From assembly GCF_018324685.1 (NCBI RefSeq), contig NZ_AP023354.1, positions 1,302,001 to 1,366,000 on the forward strand: DNA of 64,000 bases, in the 5' to 3' direction. A model generated the notes under the pieces. That model searched no databases. It was not told the origin of the DNA and saw nothing but the letters and a program-made list of their open reading frames with translations. The translations under genes were made by a program, and so were the position numbers. Shown piece after piece: positions 7,742 through 17,127 of the stretch (positions within the stretch are counted from its first letter, which is position 1; each line of letters begins with the position of its first letter). The DNA comes from Actinocatenispora sera (lineage in GTDB: Bacteria; Actinomycetota; Actinomycetes; Mycobacteriales; Micromonosporaceae).

Positions 7742-9535
7742 TCAGTCGCCGCCGGCCCCGCCGCCTTCACCGGTCGGGAGCGGGAACCCTGGCGATGAGG
7801 GAGTGCTGCTCGGCGTCTCGGTCGGGCTCGGGGAGCTCGAACCGCTCGGACTGGGCGACTTCGACTGGCCGACGGCCACCGTCAGCGTCACGTGCGCTCC
7901 GCGTACCGCGAACTCGCCACCGTTCGGCGTCTGGCTGACCACCGTGCCCTGTTTCTGGCTGGACGCGGTGTCGGGTTGCACCGTGATGTCGGTGAAGCCG
8001 GCGTTGCGCAGCTGCTGCTCCGCCTCGGACTGCATCTTGCCGACCACCGACGGCACCTTGACCTGGTTGCCCTTCGACAGGTGCACGCTGACCGTCGTGT
8101 TGACGGCCAGCTCGCTGCCCTTCGGCGGGTCGGTGTCGACCACCGTGCCCTTCGCGTTCGCGCTGTCCACCTCGGTGAACCGGGCCTTCAGGTGATGCAG
8201 CTCGAGCGTGCTCTTGGCGCCCTCCCGGGTGAACCCGGTCACGTCCGGCACCTTGACCGTCTGCGGGCCGCTGCCGATCGTCAACGTCACCTGGGTGCTG
8301 GTGGCGATCTTCTTGTCCGGCTGCGGTGTCGGCACCTCCTCGATCACCTTGCCCCGCTGCGCCTTCGTCGACTTCGCAGAGCGCTGCTCGACGTGCCGGA
8401 AGCCGGCGGTGTGCAGGGTCTTGATCGCGGTCGCGGTCGGTTTGCCCTTGACGTTCGGCAGCACCGCCTTCGCGCTGTGATCCGACTGCAGGTAGAGGCC
8501 GATGCCGACCGCGGCGACGCCGAGCACCACCAGCAGCGCCAGCGAGACGAGCACCCACACCGCGCGGCGGCGGCGGGCCGGGTCGGTCACCCGGGCGGCC
8601 GGCTGGGTACCGGTGTCCCCGCCGGCGCCCCCGGCCCCCAACACCTGGGTACGGGCCTCCGCCGGCGGCGGCGGGGTGGCCAGCACCGGCCGGCCGTTCG
8701 CCGCCCGCAGCATGTCGGCGCGCATCTCCGCGGCGCTCTGGTACCGGTTGGCGGGGTTCTTGGCGAGCGCCTTCAACACCACCGAGTCGACGTCCGGCGG
8801 GACGTCGGGGTTGCGCTGGCTCGGCGGCTTCGGCTCCTCCCGGACGTGCTGGTAGGCGACGCTGACCGGGCTGTCCCCGGTGAACGGCGGCTGCCCGGTG
8901 AGCAGCTCGAACAGCACGCAGCCGGTGGCGTACACGTCGGAGCGGGCGTCGACGGTCTCGCCGCGCGCCTGCTCCGGCGACAGGTACTGCGCGGTGCCGA
9001 TGACGGCGCTGGTCTGGGTCATCGTGGTGGTGGTGCTGGCGACCGCGCGGGCGATGCCGAAGTCCATCACCTTGACCTGCCCGGCGTCGGTCAACATGAT
9101 GTTGCCGGGCTTGATGTCGCGGTGGATGATGCCGTGCCGGTGGCTGAACTCCAGCGCCGAGCAGACGTCCGCGGTGATCTCCAGCGCGGACTTGGGCGGC
9201 AGCGGCCCCTCGGCGGTCAGCACCTCCTTGAGGGTCCGTCCGCTGACGAACTCCATCACGATGTACGGCAGCGCCTCGCCGTCGGCGCCCTTCTCCTCGC
9301 CGGTGTCGTACACCGCGACGATGGCGGGGTGGTTCAGCGACGCGGCGTTCTGCGCCTCGCGCCGGAAGCGGGCCTGGAAGGTGGCGTCCCGGGCCAGGTC
9401 GGTGCGCAGCATCTTGATCGCCACGTCCCGGCCCAGCCGCTGGTCGAGACCCTTGTGCACCTCGGCCATGCCGCCGTAGCCGATCAGCTCGCCGACGTCG
9501 TACCGGTGACCGAGCACCCGGTCCTCGTCGGTCAC
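7742..9535 (-). CDS. pknB: Ser/Thr protein kinase PknB with PASTA repeats
   Basis: 597 aa. The kinase domain runs ~10-275, with Lys41 in VAIKML, HRDIKPGN (Asp140) and MDFG at 158-160. A Thr-rich activation loop (ASTTTTMTQTSAVIGT) fits autophosphorylation. One membrane helix lies at about 330-348, followed by three extracellular PASTA domains that bind muropeptides/lipid II, and a Ser/Pro-rich tail. The GTG start overlaps the pknA stop by 4 bp, giving translational coupling. It is the last gene of the operon. PknB controls septal and lateral wall growth; PstP reverses its action. Confidence 0.96.
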   Translation of the reverse strand: MTDEDRVLGHRYDVGELIGYGGMAEVHKGLDQRLGRDVAIKMLRTDLARDATFQARFRREAQNAASLNHPAIVAVYDTGEEKGADGEALPYIVMEFVSGRTLKEVLTAEGPLPPKSALEITADVCSALEFSHRHGIIHRDIKPGNIMLTDAGQVKVMDFGIARAVASTTTTMTQTSAVIGTAQYLSPEQARGETVDARSDVYATGCVLFELLTGQPPFTGDSPVSVAYQHVREEPKPPSQRNPDVPPDVDSVVLKALAKNPANRYQSAAEMRADMLRAANGRPVLATPPPPAEARTQVLGAGGAGGDTGTQPAARVTDPARRRRAVWVLVSLALLVVLGVAAVGIGLYLQSDHSAKAVLPNVKGKPTATAIKTLHTAGFRHVEQRSAKSTKAQRGKVIEEVPTPQPDKKIATSTQVTLTIGSGPQTVKVPDVTGFTREGAKSTLELHHLKARFTEVDSANAKGTVVDTDPPKGSELAVNTTVSVHLSKGNQVKVPSVVGKMQSEAEQQLRNAGFTDITVQPDTASSQKQGTVVSQTPNGGEFAVRGAHVTLTVAVGQSKSPSPSGSSSPSPTETPSSTPSSPGFPLPTGEGGGAGGD

Positions 9536-11217
9536 GGGGAGTCCTCCCCGATGCCGAACTGCCCTGCCGCGCCACCGGTGTGGCCGGACAGCGAGTCGTT
9601 GTCGCCGGTGCCGCCGCCGGCATCACTGCCGGTGGGGGACGGGTTGCCGTTCGGGGTGGTCGGCGCGGTCGACGGGGTACCGGTGTCGCCGGACGGCGAG
9701 GACGGGTCCATGCCCGGCATGTGGTCCTTGTCGCCACCGTCACCGTGGCCGTTCCCATTCCCGTTGCCGTTGCCGTTGCCGTTCCCGAAGCCGCCGGTGG
9801 ACACGTAGACGAGGACGTTGTCGCCCTTGTGCAGCGGCGAGCCGTCGTTGCGCGCCGGCACGCAGCTGACCACCTGCCCGGCCGGTGGCTGGAACACGGG
9901 CTTGTCTTTCTTGATCGGGTTGAGCCCCTTGTTCGTCAGTTCCTGCTGGACCTCGTCCCACGACTTGTTCTGGCAGGAGTCGACGTCGAAGTCGACCGTG
10001 TCGTTCTGCGACGCCTTGGCGCTGGGCGAGTGGGTCGTACCGCCGTTGGCCCGGTTGTTGTCACTGCTTCCGCTGGTCAGCGCGTAGGCGATGGCGCCGA
10101 TACCGCCGAGCACGACGACCACCGCGAGCACGATCGCAGCGATCTTCAGCCCACGCCCGTTGCCGCCGCGCTGCGGCGTGGCGCCGGCGTACTCGTCGTT
10201 GCGTTCGTACCCGGTGTTCATCGGCGGCCCGGACGGCACCGAGGCGGCGCCGCGCGAGTAACCGCCGGCACCGCTGGTCGGCGCGTACCCGCCGGGGCCG
10301 CTGGTCGGTGCGCCGGCCGGCAGCACCGAGGTGTGCTGCGGGCCGCCGGAGGCGGCCGCGCCGGCGCCGAACGACGCGGTCGGCGCGCCGGACGCGACCC
10401 GGCGGGCGGCCTGCGCCATCGCCGACGCGCTCGGCCAGCGGGCCCCGACGTCCTTCGCCATCGCCCGGTCGACCACCTCGCGCGCGCCCTGCGGTACGTC
10501 CGCGGGCAGCGGGGGTGGCACGTCGCGGATGTGCTTCATGGCGACCTGGATCGGGTTCTCGCCCTCGAACGGCCGACGCCCGGACAGGCACTGGTAGCCG
10601 ACCACGCCCAGCGAGTACACGTCGGAGGCGGCGGTGATGTTGCCGTTGCCGGTGGCCTGCTCGGGCGACACGTACGACGCGGTACCGAGGATCGAGCCGG
10701 CGGTGGTGAGCTGGCCGGACATCGCCGACCGGGCGATGCCGAAGTCGGTCAGCACCAGCCGCCCGTCCGGCCGGACCAGCAGGTTGCCCGGCTTCACGTC
10801 CCGGTGCACGATGCCGTGCTCGTGCGCCGCCTGCAGCGCCTCACCGGCCTGGGCGAGCAGGTCCATCGTGCGGGCCGGGGTGAGCCGGCCGACCCGGGCC
10901 AGCGTGGTGGACAGCGCCTCGCCCTCGACGTACTCCATCACCAGGTAGGCGATCTGGCCGCCACCGTCGATGTCGGTCTCGCCGTAGTCGTACACCTTGA
11001 CCACGCCGGGATGGTTGATCGTGGCCATCACCCGGGCCTCGGCGCGGAACCGTTCGACGAAGCCCGGCTCGGACAACAGCGCGGATTGCAGGATCTTCAC
11101 CGCGATGACGCGGCCGAGGACGGTGTCCTCCGCCTTCCACACGTCGCCCATGCCGCCGCTGGCGATCCGCTCGGTCAGCCGGTAGCGACCGCCCAGTGTG
11201 CCCCCGGGCGTCAGCAT
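9532..11217 (-). CDS. pknA: Ser/Thr protein kinase PknA
   Basis: 561 aa. Kinase motifs are Lys41 (IAVKIL), HRDVKPGN with Asp140, and TDFG at 158-160. A Gly/Ser-rich juxtamembrane stretch leads to a helix (IAAIVLAVVVVLGGIGAIAYA), then a single PASTA-like module (SWDEVQQELTNKGLNP). An (Asn-Gly)n run follows, coded by CCGTTG/CCGTTC repeats at about 9752-9787, and a Pro/Ser/Thr tail. It lies 37 bp after pbpA and overlaps pknB. It phosphorylates division and wall proteins together with PknB. The Asn-Gly run is a likely site of length variation. Confidence 0.95.
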   Translation of the reverse strand: MLTPGGTLGGRYRLTERIASGGMGDVWKAEDTVLGRVIAVKILQSALLSEPGFVERFRAEARVMATINHPGVVKVYDYGETDIDGGGQIAYLVMEYVEGEALSTTLARVGRLTPARTMDLLAQAGEALQAAHEHGIVHRDVKPGNLLVRPDGRLVLTDFGIARSAMSGQLTTAGSILGTASYVSPEQATGNGNITAASDVYSLGVVGYQCLSGRRPFEGENPIQVAMKHIRDVPPPLPADVPQGAREVVDRAMAKDVGARWPSASAMAQAARRVASGAPTASFGAGAAASGGPQHTSVLPAGAPTSGPGGYAPTSGAGGYSRGAASVPSGPPMNTGYERNDEYAGATPQRGGNGRGLKIAAIVLAVVVVLGGIGAIAYALTSGSSDNNRANGGTTHSPSAKASQNDTVDFDVDSCQNKSWDEVQQELTNKGLNPIKKDKPVFQPPAGQVVSCVPARNDGSPLHKGDNVLVYVSTGGFGNGNGNGNGNGNGHGDGGDKDHMPGMDPSSPSGDTGTPSTAPTTPNGNPSPTGSDAGGGTGDNDSLSGHTGGAAGQFGIGEDSP

Positions 11218-11254
11218 GTGCTCGGTCCCTTCGTTCTCGCGCGCGCGGTCGTGG

Positions 11255-12718
11255 TCACTTGCCCAGCACCGCCTTCATGATGTCGCCGCCGATCTGGGTG
11301 GCGTCCCCGCTGCCGTTCTCACCGGCCGACTCTAGAAACACGCCCACGGCCACCTTCGGGTCGCCGTTGTCGCGCGCATAACCCATGAACCAGCCGTGCT
11401 CGGGCGCCCCGTTGCCGTGCTCGGCGGTACCTGTCTTGCCGCCGACCTCGATCCCGTCGATCTGTGCGTTTCGCCCTGTACCGGACGAGACGACCGCGTT
11501 CATCATCTCGCGCAACTTGCTCGCGGTGTCGGCGCTGACCGGCTGACCGTACTTGTGTTCCTGCGCAGTCCGCAACGCAGAGTAGTCGGTGCCCTGGATC
11601 TCCTGCACCAGGTAAGGCGTCATCTCGGTGCCGTCGTTGGCTACGGCGCCGGCGATCATCGCCTCCTGCAGCGGCGTCTCCGCCACGTTGAACTGCCCGA
11701 TCGACGACTGCGCGATCTGCGAATCGCCCTTCGGGTCGCCGGTGACGCTCTTCGCGACCGGCATGCCCTGGTCCTGGCCGAGCATCGGAATCGTCATCGA
11801 CTTGTTCAGCCCGAACTGCTCCGCCTTGTCGATCACCGTGTCCGCACCGAGTTTCACCCCGAGCCGGGCGAACCCGGTGTTGCACGAGTCACGCAGCGCG
11901 ACGAGCATCGTCACCTGATCCTGCGGGCAGATGGACGGCACGTCGTTGTGGATCTCGTTGCCCCCGTCGGACGGCTGGTAGCTCGACCCGGCCGGGATGT
12001 TGGTGTCCGGATTGTAGCCGTTCTCCAGTGCGGCGGCCGACACGATCACCTTCATCGTGGAACCGGGCGGCCACGGGCCGCCGCCACCCAGCGCCCGGTT
12101 CGCCATCGGGCCGGAGCCGCTGCTCGGATCGTACGAGTTCCACGCCTTCTTGATCGTGTCGTCGTCGTGGCTGGCCAGCGGGTTCGGATCGAAGCTCGGC
12201 GAGGTGACCAGGGCGAGGATCTTCCCGGTCTTCGGGTCCATCGCGACCGCCGCGCCCTTGCGGCCCTTCAACGCGTTCCAGGCAGCGTCCTGCGCCTTCG
12301 CGTTGATCGTGAGCAGCACGTTCGCCCCGGCCGACTTCTTGCCGGTCACGGTGGCGGACAGTTTCTGCGTGAGCAGCGTGTCGTCGGTGCCGTTGAGCAT
12401 CGAGTTCTCGAACCGCTCGATGCCGGTGCTGCCGTAGACCAGCGAGGTGTAGCCGGTGATCGGCGCGTACTCCTCGCCCTTCGGGTAGTACCGCTGGTAG
12501 CGCAGCACGCCGCCGGTGTCCTTGCTGTACGCGACGGGGTCGCGGCCGACCATGATCGCGCCGCGCGGCGTGTCGTACGCGTCCTTCAGGATGCGCGGGT
12601 TCGCCGGGTTCTCCGCCAGGCTGCGGGCCTGGAAGAACTGCACCCGGGTCAGGTTTCCCAGCAGCGCCAGGAACAGCACGAACACCACCAGCGCGGAGCG
12701 TCGCAAGGTACGGTTCAC
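11255..12718 (-). CDS. pbpA: Penicillin-binding protein A (class B transpeptidase)
   Basis: 487 aa. N-terminal signal-anchor helix (ALVVFVLFLALLGNL), a pedestal domain, then the transpeptidase domain. Ser220xxLys223 is in PPGSTMKV, the SxN motif at 278-280 is SCN, and the KTG box is in GGKTGTAEHG. It cross-links peptidoglycan stems and works with the adjacent RodA/FtsW polymerase. The start overlaps the rodA stop by 4 bp. In mycobacteria PbpA is a PknB substrate required for septation. Confidence 0.96.
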   Translation of the reverse strand: MNRTLRRSALVVFVLFLALLGNLTRVQFFQARSLAENPANPRILKDAYDTPRGAIMVGRDPVAYSKDTGGVLRYQRYYPKGEEYAPITGYTSLVYGSTGIERFENSMLNGTDDTLLTQKLSATVTGKKSAGANVLLTINAKAQDAAWNALKGRKGAAVAMDPKTGKILALVTSPSFDPNPLASHDDDTIKKAWNSYDPSSGSGPMANRALGGGGPWPPGSTMKVIVSAAALENGYNPDTNIPAGSSYQPSDGGNEIHNDVPSICPQDQVTMLVALRDSCNTGFARLGVKLGADTVIDKAEQFGLNKSMTIPMLGQDQGMPVAKSVTGDPKGDSQIAQSSIGQFNVAETPLQEAMIAGAVANDGTEMTPYLVQEIQGTDYSALRTAQEHKYGQPVSADTASKLREMMNAVVSSGTGRNAQIDGIEVGGKTGTAEHGNGAPEHGWFMGYARDNGDPKVAVGVFLESAGENGSGDATQIGGDIMKAVLGK

Positions 12719-14199
12719 AGCTTGATCACCTCCGTCGCGACGCTGTGCAGCTGCGGCGGTGGATTGCCGCGGCCGCCACCGGTCACCTGCCCGGGCGCAC
12801 GCGCGTCGTTCGAGATCCGGATCAGCATCGCGATCAGGATCCAGTTCGCCACCAGCGACGAACCGCCATAGGACAGGAACGGTGTGGTCAGACCGGTCAG
12901 CGGAATCAGATCGGTCACCCCACCCACGATGACGAACACCTGCAACGCCACGGAGAAGGCCAGGCCGCCGGCGAGGAGCTTGCCGAACGGGTCGCGGGCC
13001 ATCGTGCCCGCCTTCACCCCGCGCAACACGATCAGCAGGTAGACCAGCAGCAGCGCGGTCAGCCCGAACATGCCGAGCTCCTCGCCGATGGTGGCGACGA
13101 TGAAGTCACTGCGCGGCAGCGGTACCGAGGTCGGGTCGCCGGCGCCCGGCCCGGTGCCGAGCAGGCCACCGACCCCGAGGCTGATCAGCGACCGGGACAG
13201 CTGGTACGTGTTGCCCAGCGGGTCGGACATCGGGTCGAGCCAGAAGTTGACCCGGTCGTGGAAGTTGCGGAACGGCCCGAGCCAGGTGCCGAGCGAGTAC
13301 GCCACCACCGCGCCGAAGCCGAACAGGATGGCACCGATGATCAGCCAGCTGCGCCGCTCGGTGGCGATGTAGAGCATCACCACGAAGGTGCCCAGGTAGA
13401 GCAGCGAGGACCCGAGGTCCTTCTCCACCACCAGGATCAGCACGCTGAGCACCCACACCACCAGCACCGGCCCCAGGTCACGGGGCCGCGGGAACTCGAT
13501 CCCGAGCACCCGCTTGCTGGCCAGCGACAGCACCTCGCGCTTGCGCACCAGGTAGTAGGCGAAGAACACGAACAGCGCGAGTTTCGCGAACTCACCGGGC
13601 TGCACGCTCGCCACCCCGGGGATCGTGATCCACACCTTCGCGTTGTTGACCTCGCTGAACCTGCCGGGCAGCAGCGCCGGGATCGCCACCAGCACGATGC
13701 CCACCAGCCCCAGCGTGTACGCGTACCGGGACAGCGTGCGGTGGTCGCGCACCACGGCGAGCACGATGCAGAAGCAGACCACGGCCACCCCGGACCACAG
13801 CACCTGCTGGATGCCGAGGCCGTCGAACGGCCCGATGCTGGCGAACTTGCTGAAGCTGTCGTCGGTCTCGCTCGGCACGTCGACCCGGTGGATCACCACC
13901 ACCCCGATGCCGTTGATCAGCATCGCCAGGGGCAGCAGCACGGGATCCGCGTACGGCGCGAAGATCCGGACCAGCACGTGTGCCAGCAGCCCCAGCATCA
14001 GCACCAGGAACGGCAGCACCAGGCTGTCCAGCCGGATCGTGTCGATCAGCGCGCCCTCGCTCGCCGCGGACAGCACCACCGTGATCACGAAGCCGAACAG
14101 CAACAGCAGCAGTTCGGTGTTCCGGCCGGTACGCGCGCGTCCACCCGCCGCGGCACCCGATGGTGCCGCGGCCGGATAGGCGAGGTTGGACGAGGTCAC
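12715..14199 (-). CDS. SEDS-family peptidoglycan polymerase (RodA/FtsW)
   Basis: 494 aa from GTG 14199, 8 bp after the pstP stop. A longer frame to 14355 exists but overlaps pstP and reads as Arg-rich shadow. About ten or more transmembrane helices are present, with SEDS hallmarks: WITIPGVASVQPGEFAKLA, VLVVEKDLGSSLLYLGTF, and LLTGLTTPFLSYGGSSL (as LTGLTTPFLSYGGSS). SEDS proteins polymerise lipid II glycan strands. Its pairing with pbpA in the pknAB operon makes it the RodA-type member of this conserved locus. Confidence 0.95.
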   Translation of the reverse strand: MTSSNLAYPAAAPSGAAAGGRARTGRNTELLLLLFGFVITVVLSAASEGALIDTIRLDSLVLPFLVLMLGLLAHVLVRIFAPYADPVLLPLAMLINGIGVVVIHRVDVPSETDDSFSKFASIGPFDGLGIQQVLWSGVAVVCFCIVLAVVRDHRTLSRYAYTLGLVGIVLVAIPALLPGRFSEVNNAKVWITIPGVASVQPGEFAKLALFVFFAYYLVRKREVLSLASKRVLGIEFPRPRDLGPVLVVWVLSVLILVVEKDLGSSLLYLGTFVVMLYIATERRSWLIIGAILFGFGAVVAYSLGTWLGPFRNFHDRVNFWLDPMSDPLGNTYQLSRSLISLGVGGLLGTGPGAGDPTSVPLPRSDFIVATIGEELGMFGLTALLLVYLLIVLRGVKAGTMARDPFGKLLAGGLAFSVALQVFVIVGGVTDLIPLTGLTTPFLSYGGSSLVANWILIAMLIRISNDARAPGQVTGGGRGNPPPQLHSVATEVIKL

Positions 14200-14206
14200 C
14201 GGTCTG

Positions 14207-15601
14207 CTACCGGCCGGGTCGGCAGGCGCCGGACGGCACCGGGGACGGGGTCGGCGACGGCGACGGCGACTTGCTCGCCGAGTGCGACGGCTTCGAGGAC
14301 TTGGACGCGGCCGAGCCGGTCGGCGTCGGCGACCGGTGCTTGCTCGGCGTGGCACTCGGCGCCGGTGTCGGGGTCTCGCAGACCGGCAGCATGTTCGGGT
14401 TGGTGGTGCTGTCGTCGGTCAGCTCGCGCAGGGTGTTCAGCGCGCTGGTGCGGTTCGGGCTGTCGATGCCCTGCGCGACCCGGTTGCGCACCAGCTGGGT
14501 CAGCTCGCTGGTCTTCGTGTCGCTCTTGACGTCCACAGTGGACAGCTGCAGGCCGACGACCTTGCCGGGCACGCCGCGGAACACCGCCACGTAGCCGTCG
14601 TCGGTGGCGCCCACGAAGTACTGCGCCTGGGTGTAGCGCCACACGCCGAATCCGCCGCCCGCGAGCACCACCAGCACCGCGAGCACGATCAGGCTGTTGC
14701 GCACCGGGTGCCGGCGCCGCGCCTCGGTCTCGGTCGGCTCGGCCGGCTCCGGCGGGGTGGCCGGCCGCGGCGGCTGCTGCGCCAGCGCCGCCCGGGCCGC
14801 CGGGCTGTTCGGGTCGGCCACCGTGACGTTGCCGCGGTCCTGTGCGGCGGCGCCACCGACGATCGGCGACTGCTCCGGGAACACGCCCTCCACCACGTCG
14901 GCGATGATCACCGTGACGTTGTCCGGGCCGCCGGCCCGCAGCGCCAGCTGGATCAACCGGTCCACGCACTCCTGGGTGTCCGGGATGGACCGGATCGTCT
15001 CGCTGATCGTCTCGTCGCTGACGAAGCCGTGCAGGCCGTCGCTGCAGACCAGGAAGCGGTCGCCGGCGTGCGCCTCCCGTACCGAGAACTCCGGCTCGAC
15101 GTCCTCGCCCTGCAGCGCGCGGGTGATCAGCGACCGCTGCGGGTGGTTCGTCGCCTCCTCCGGCGTGATGCGGCCCTCGTCGACCAGCATCTGCACGTAC
15201 GAATCGTCCTTGGTGATCTGCGTGTACTGCCCGTCGCGCAGCAGGTAGCAGCGCGAGTCGCCGACGTGGATGAGGCCGAACCGGGTGCCGGAGAACAGCA
15301 ACGCGGTCAGCGTCGTACCCATGCCCTCCATCTGCGGGTTGGCCGCCACCGTGGCGCGCAGCCGCTGGTTCGCCTCGGACACCGCGTTGCGCAGCACGTC
15401 GACCAGGTCGGAGCCCGGTACGTCGTCGTCCAGCGGGGCCAGGGTGCCGATCACGATGTTGCTGGCGACGTCACCGGCGGCCATGCCGCCCATACCGTCG
15501 GCGACCGCCAGCAGCCGCGGGCCGGCGAACACCGAGTCCTGGTTGCCGTCCCGGATCAGGCCGCGGTCGGAGTGCGCGGCGAAGCGGAGGGTAAGCGTCA
15601 T
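14207..15601 (-). CDS. pstP: PP2C-type Ser/Thr phosphatase PstP
   Basis: 464 aa from ATG 15601, chosen because CGGAGG lies 9 bp upstream and MTLTLRFAAHSDRG matches the usual start. Metal-binding motifs are seen: SDRG...GNQDS, ADGMGGMAAGD at 34-44, GDSRCYL, SDGLHGFV and GPDNVTVI. A helix (NSLIVLAVLVVLAGGGFGVW) and an extracellular C-terminus with a Ser/Pro tail follow. PstP removes phosphates from PknA, PknB and their targets. An upstream 28-aa reading frame ends within the pstP start codon, and the start region is duplicated. Confidence 0.95.
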   Translation of the reverse strand: MTLTLRFAAHSDRGLIRDGNQDSVFAGPRLLAVADGMGGMAAGDVASNIVIGTLAPLDDDVPGSDLVDVLRNAVSEANQRLRATVAANPQMEGMGTTLTALLFSGTRFGLIHVGDSRCYLLRDGQYTQITKDDSYVQMLVDEGRITPEEATNHPQRSLITRALQGEDVEPEFSVREAHAGDRFLVCSDGLHGFVSDETISETIRSIPDTQECVDRLIQLALRAGGPDNVTVIIADVVEGVFPEQSPIVGGAAAQDRGNVTVADPNSPAARAALAQQPPRPATPPEPAEPTETEARRRHPVRNSLIVLAVLVVLAGGGFGVWRYTQAQYFVGATDDGYVAVFRGVPGKVVGLQLSTVDVKSDTKTSELTQLVRNRVAQGIDSPNRTSALNTLRELTDDSTTNPNMLPVCETPTPAPSATPSKHRSPTPTGSAASKSSKPSHSASKSPSPSPTPSPVPSGACRPGR

Positions 15602-15684
15602 GAGGCGGCCTCCGGAGCGAGCATCGCAGCGAGCGCCAGCGAGCGAGGCGCGCACCGCAGGAGGGCGCCGGGGAGCACTGTCAT
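15598..15684 (-). CDS. Possible 28-aa leader peptide coupled to pstP
   Basis: ATG at 15684 opens MTVLPGALLRCAPRSLALAA plus eight more residues and ends with a TGA (15600-15598) that overlaps the pstP ATG as ATGA. Its own RBS is GGAGG, because the same GCTCCGGAGGCCGCCT block precedes both starts. It could couple translation, but it may be a by-product of a local duplication. No function known. Confidence 0.35.
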   Translation of the reverse strand: MTVLPGALLRCAPRSLALAAMLAPEAAS

Positions 15685-15708
15685 CAGGCGGCCTCCGGAG
15701 CGGGCATC
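15599..15708. repeat. Direct repeat duplicating the pstP ribosome-binding site and start
   Basis: GGCGGCCTCCGGAGCG (16 bp) is found at 15604-15619 and again at 15687-15702, within a ~29-bp block with two mismatches. On the minus strand each copy is an RBS followed by ATGAC. The segment between contains GCGAGCGCCAGCGAGCGAGG, which resembles a simple-repeat insert. The remaining stretch up to 15847 shows no gene. Confidence 0.8.
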
Positions 15709-15847
15709 GGCGGGCGGAGGGCGACGCGGGGAAACACAGTCACGAGGGGACCTCCGCGCGGACCGAGCTGCGGGAGACAGGTCACCGCAGCGCCGGAGAC
15801 GCGTTCACCGGGGGGACGGAGTGGAACGGGACACCGGAAGGTCATAG

Positions 15848-16336
15848 TCACGGCCGTAGCTCAAGGGCGGTGCGACCGATCCTGATCGGCACACCGAGGG
15901 GGACAGGAGTTGGTCCGGAGACCTTAGCGCGATCCAGATACGTGCCGTTGGTCGAGCCAAGGTCTTCGACGAACCAGTCCCCGTTGCGCGCCACCAGCCG
16001 GGCATGCCGGGTGGACGCATAGTCGTCGGTCAACACCAGGGTGGAATTCTCCGCCCGGCCCATCGTGATCGGGTGATCTCCCAAGGTGATCTGGGTACCG
16101 GCCAGCGGACCCTCGGTGACCACGAGCAACCGGGGCCGTCCCGGCGTGGCGCGCGGCCGCGCCGGCGGCGGCGGCACCGACGCCGGCTGCGCCCCGCGCG
16201 GCGGAGCCGCCACCAGCCGGTTGCCGCGCGAGGACGACCACAGGTCCCGCCGCACCACCCCGACGACCGCGAAGACGAAGATCCACAACAGTGCCAGGAA
16301 CCCGAACCGGGCAACGACCAGGACGATCTCCGGCAT
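15848..16336 (-). CDS. fhaB: FHA-domain membrane protein FhaB
   Basis: 162 aa. One N-terminal helix (IVLVVARFGFLALLWIFVFAVVGVV) and a Pro/Arg-rich linker lead to a C-terminal FHA domain with GRAENSTLVL, ASTRHARLV and EDLGSTNGTYLD. The FHA domain binds phosphothreonine on PknA/PknB and their substrates; the mycobacterial orthologue (FipA) bridges FtsZ and FtsQ. The ATG overlaps the fhaA stop by one base (TGATG). A 247-bp space separates it from pstP. Confidence 0.95.
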   Translation of the reverse strand: MPEIVLVVARFGFLALLWIFVFAVVGVVRRDLWSSSRGNRLVAAPPRGAQPASVPPPPARPRATPGRPRLLVVTEGPLAGTQITLGDHPITMGRAENSTLVLTDDYASTRHARLVARNGDWFVEDLGSTNGTYLDRAKVSGPTPVPLGVPIRIGRTALELRP

Positions 16337-17127
16337 CAGCCGTCCACGTGGAACGTCAGCGACGTCGTACCGAACTGGATCACGTCACCGGGCCGCAGTG
16401 CCACGGCCGAGATGCGCTGCCCGTTCACCACCGTGCCGTTGGTCGAACCGAGGTCCGTCAACACCACCCGGGTGCCGTCGAAGTCGAGCCGGGCGTGCCG
16501 GCGCGAGATCCCGACGTCGGCCAGCCGCAGCTGCGCCTGCTCGCCCCGGCCGATGATCGTCGAGCCGATCGCCAGCGCGAACTGGCGGCCGTCGTTCGAC
16601 ACCATCCGGGCGTTCGGCGCGCCCTGGCCCATCGGCGGCGCCGGCGGGCCGGACGTCTGGTACGCCTCCGGGCCCGGACCGGGCGGCGGCGGAGCCTGCT
16701 GGTACTGCTGCTGGTCGTACCCCTGCTGCTGGGGCGGCTGCTCCGGCTGCTGGCCACCGGTGTAGACCTCGGCGGTCACCCGGAACATGCCGGTGTCGAG
16801 CCCCTCGCCGCGCTCGATCTCGACGATGACGTCGCCGTACACCGTCCAGCCCTGTTCGCCGATGAACTCGGCCTGGGTCTGGGCCAACTCCTGCGCCAGG
16901 GCCGCCGCATACGGCGCCAGGCGACTGTGGTCGTAGGGCGAGAGATCGATCACGTACCGGTTGGGGACCAACGTGCGCCCACCGGCGAGAATCGCCTTGT
17001 GCGCCTCGGCCTCACGCTGCATGGCACTGGCGATCTCCACCGGGTGGACGACCCCCCTGAAGACCTTGGCGAAGGTGCCCTCCACCAAGTTCTCCAACCG
17101 CTTCTCGAAGCGTTGCAGAACGCTCAC
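16336..17127 (-). CDS. fhaA: FhaA: DUF3662 and FHA-domain protein
   Basis: 263 aa from GTG 17127, preceded by GAGGAG; VSVLQRFEKRLENLVEG is the conserved start. The N-terminal FhaA_N (DUF3662) domain spans ~1-115. A Gln/Pro/Tyr-rich linker (GQQPEQPPQQQGYDQQQYQQ) joins it to a C-terminal FHA domain with IGRGEQAQLRLADVGISRRH and TDLGSTNGTVVNG. In mycobacteria FhaA binds phosphorylated MviN and restrains wall precursor export. It is first in the fhaA-to-pknB operon, and its promoter must lie within 17128-17347. Confidence 0.95.
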   Translation of the reverse strand: MSVLQRFEKRLENLVEGTFAKVFRGVVHPVEIASAMQREAEAHKAILAGGRTLVPNRYVIDLSPYDHSRLAPYAAALAQELAQTQAEFIGEQGWTVYGDVIVEIERGEGLDTGMFRVTAEVYTGGQQPEQPPQQQGYDQQQYQQAPPPPGPGPEAYQTSGPPAPPMGQGAPNARMVSNDGRQFALAIGSTIIGRGEQAQLRLADVGISRRHARLDFDGTRVVLTDLGSTNGTVVNGQRISAVALRPGDVIQFGTTSLTFHVDG

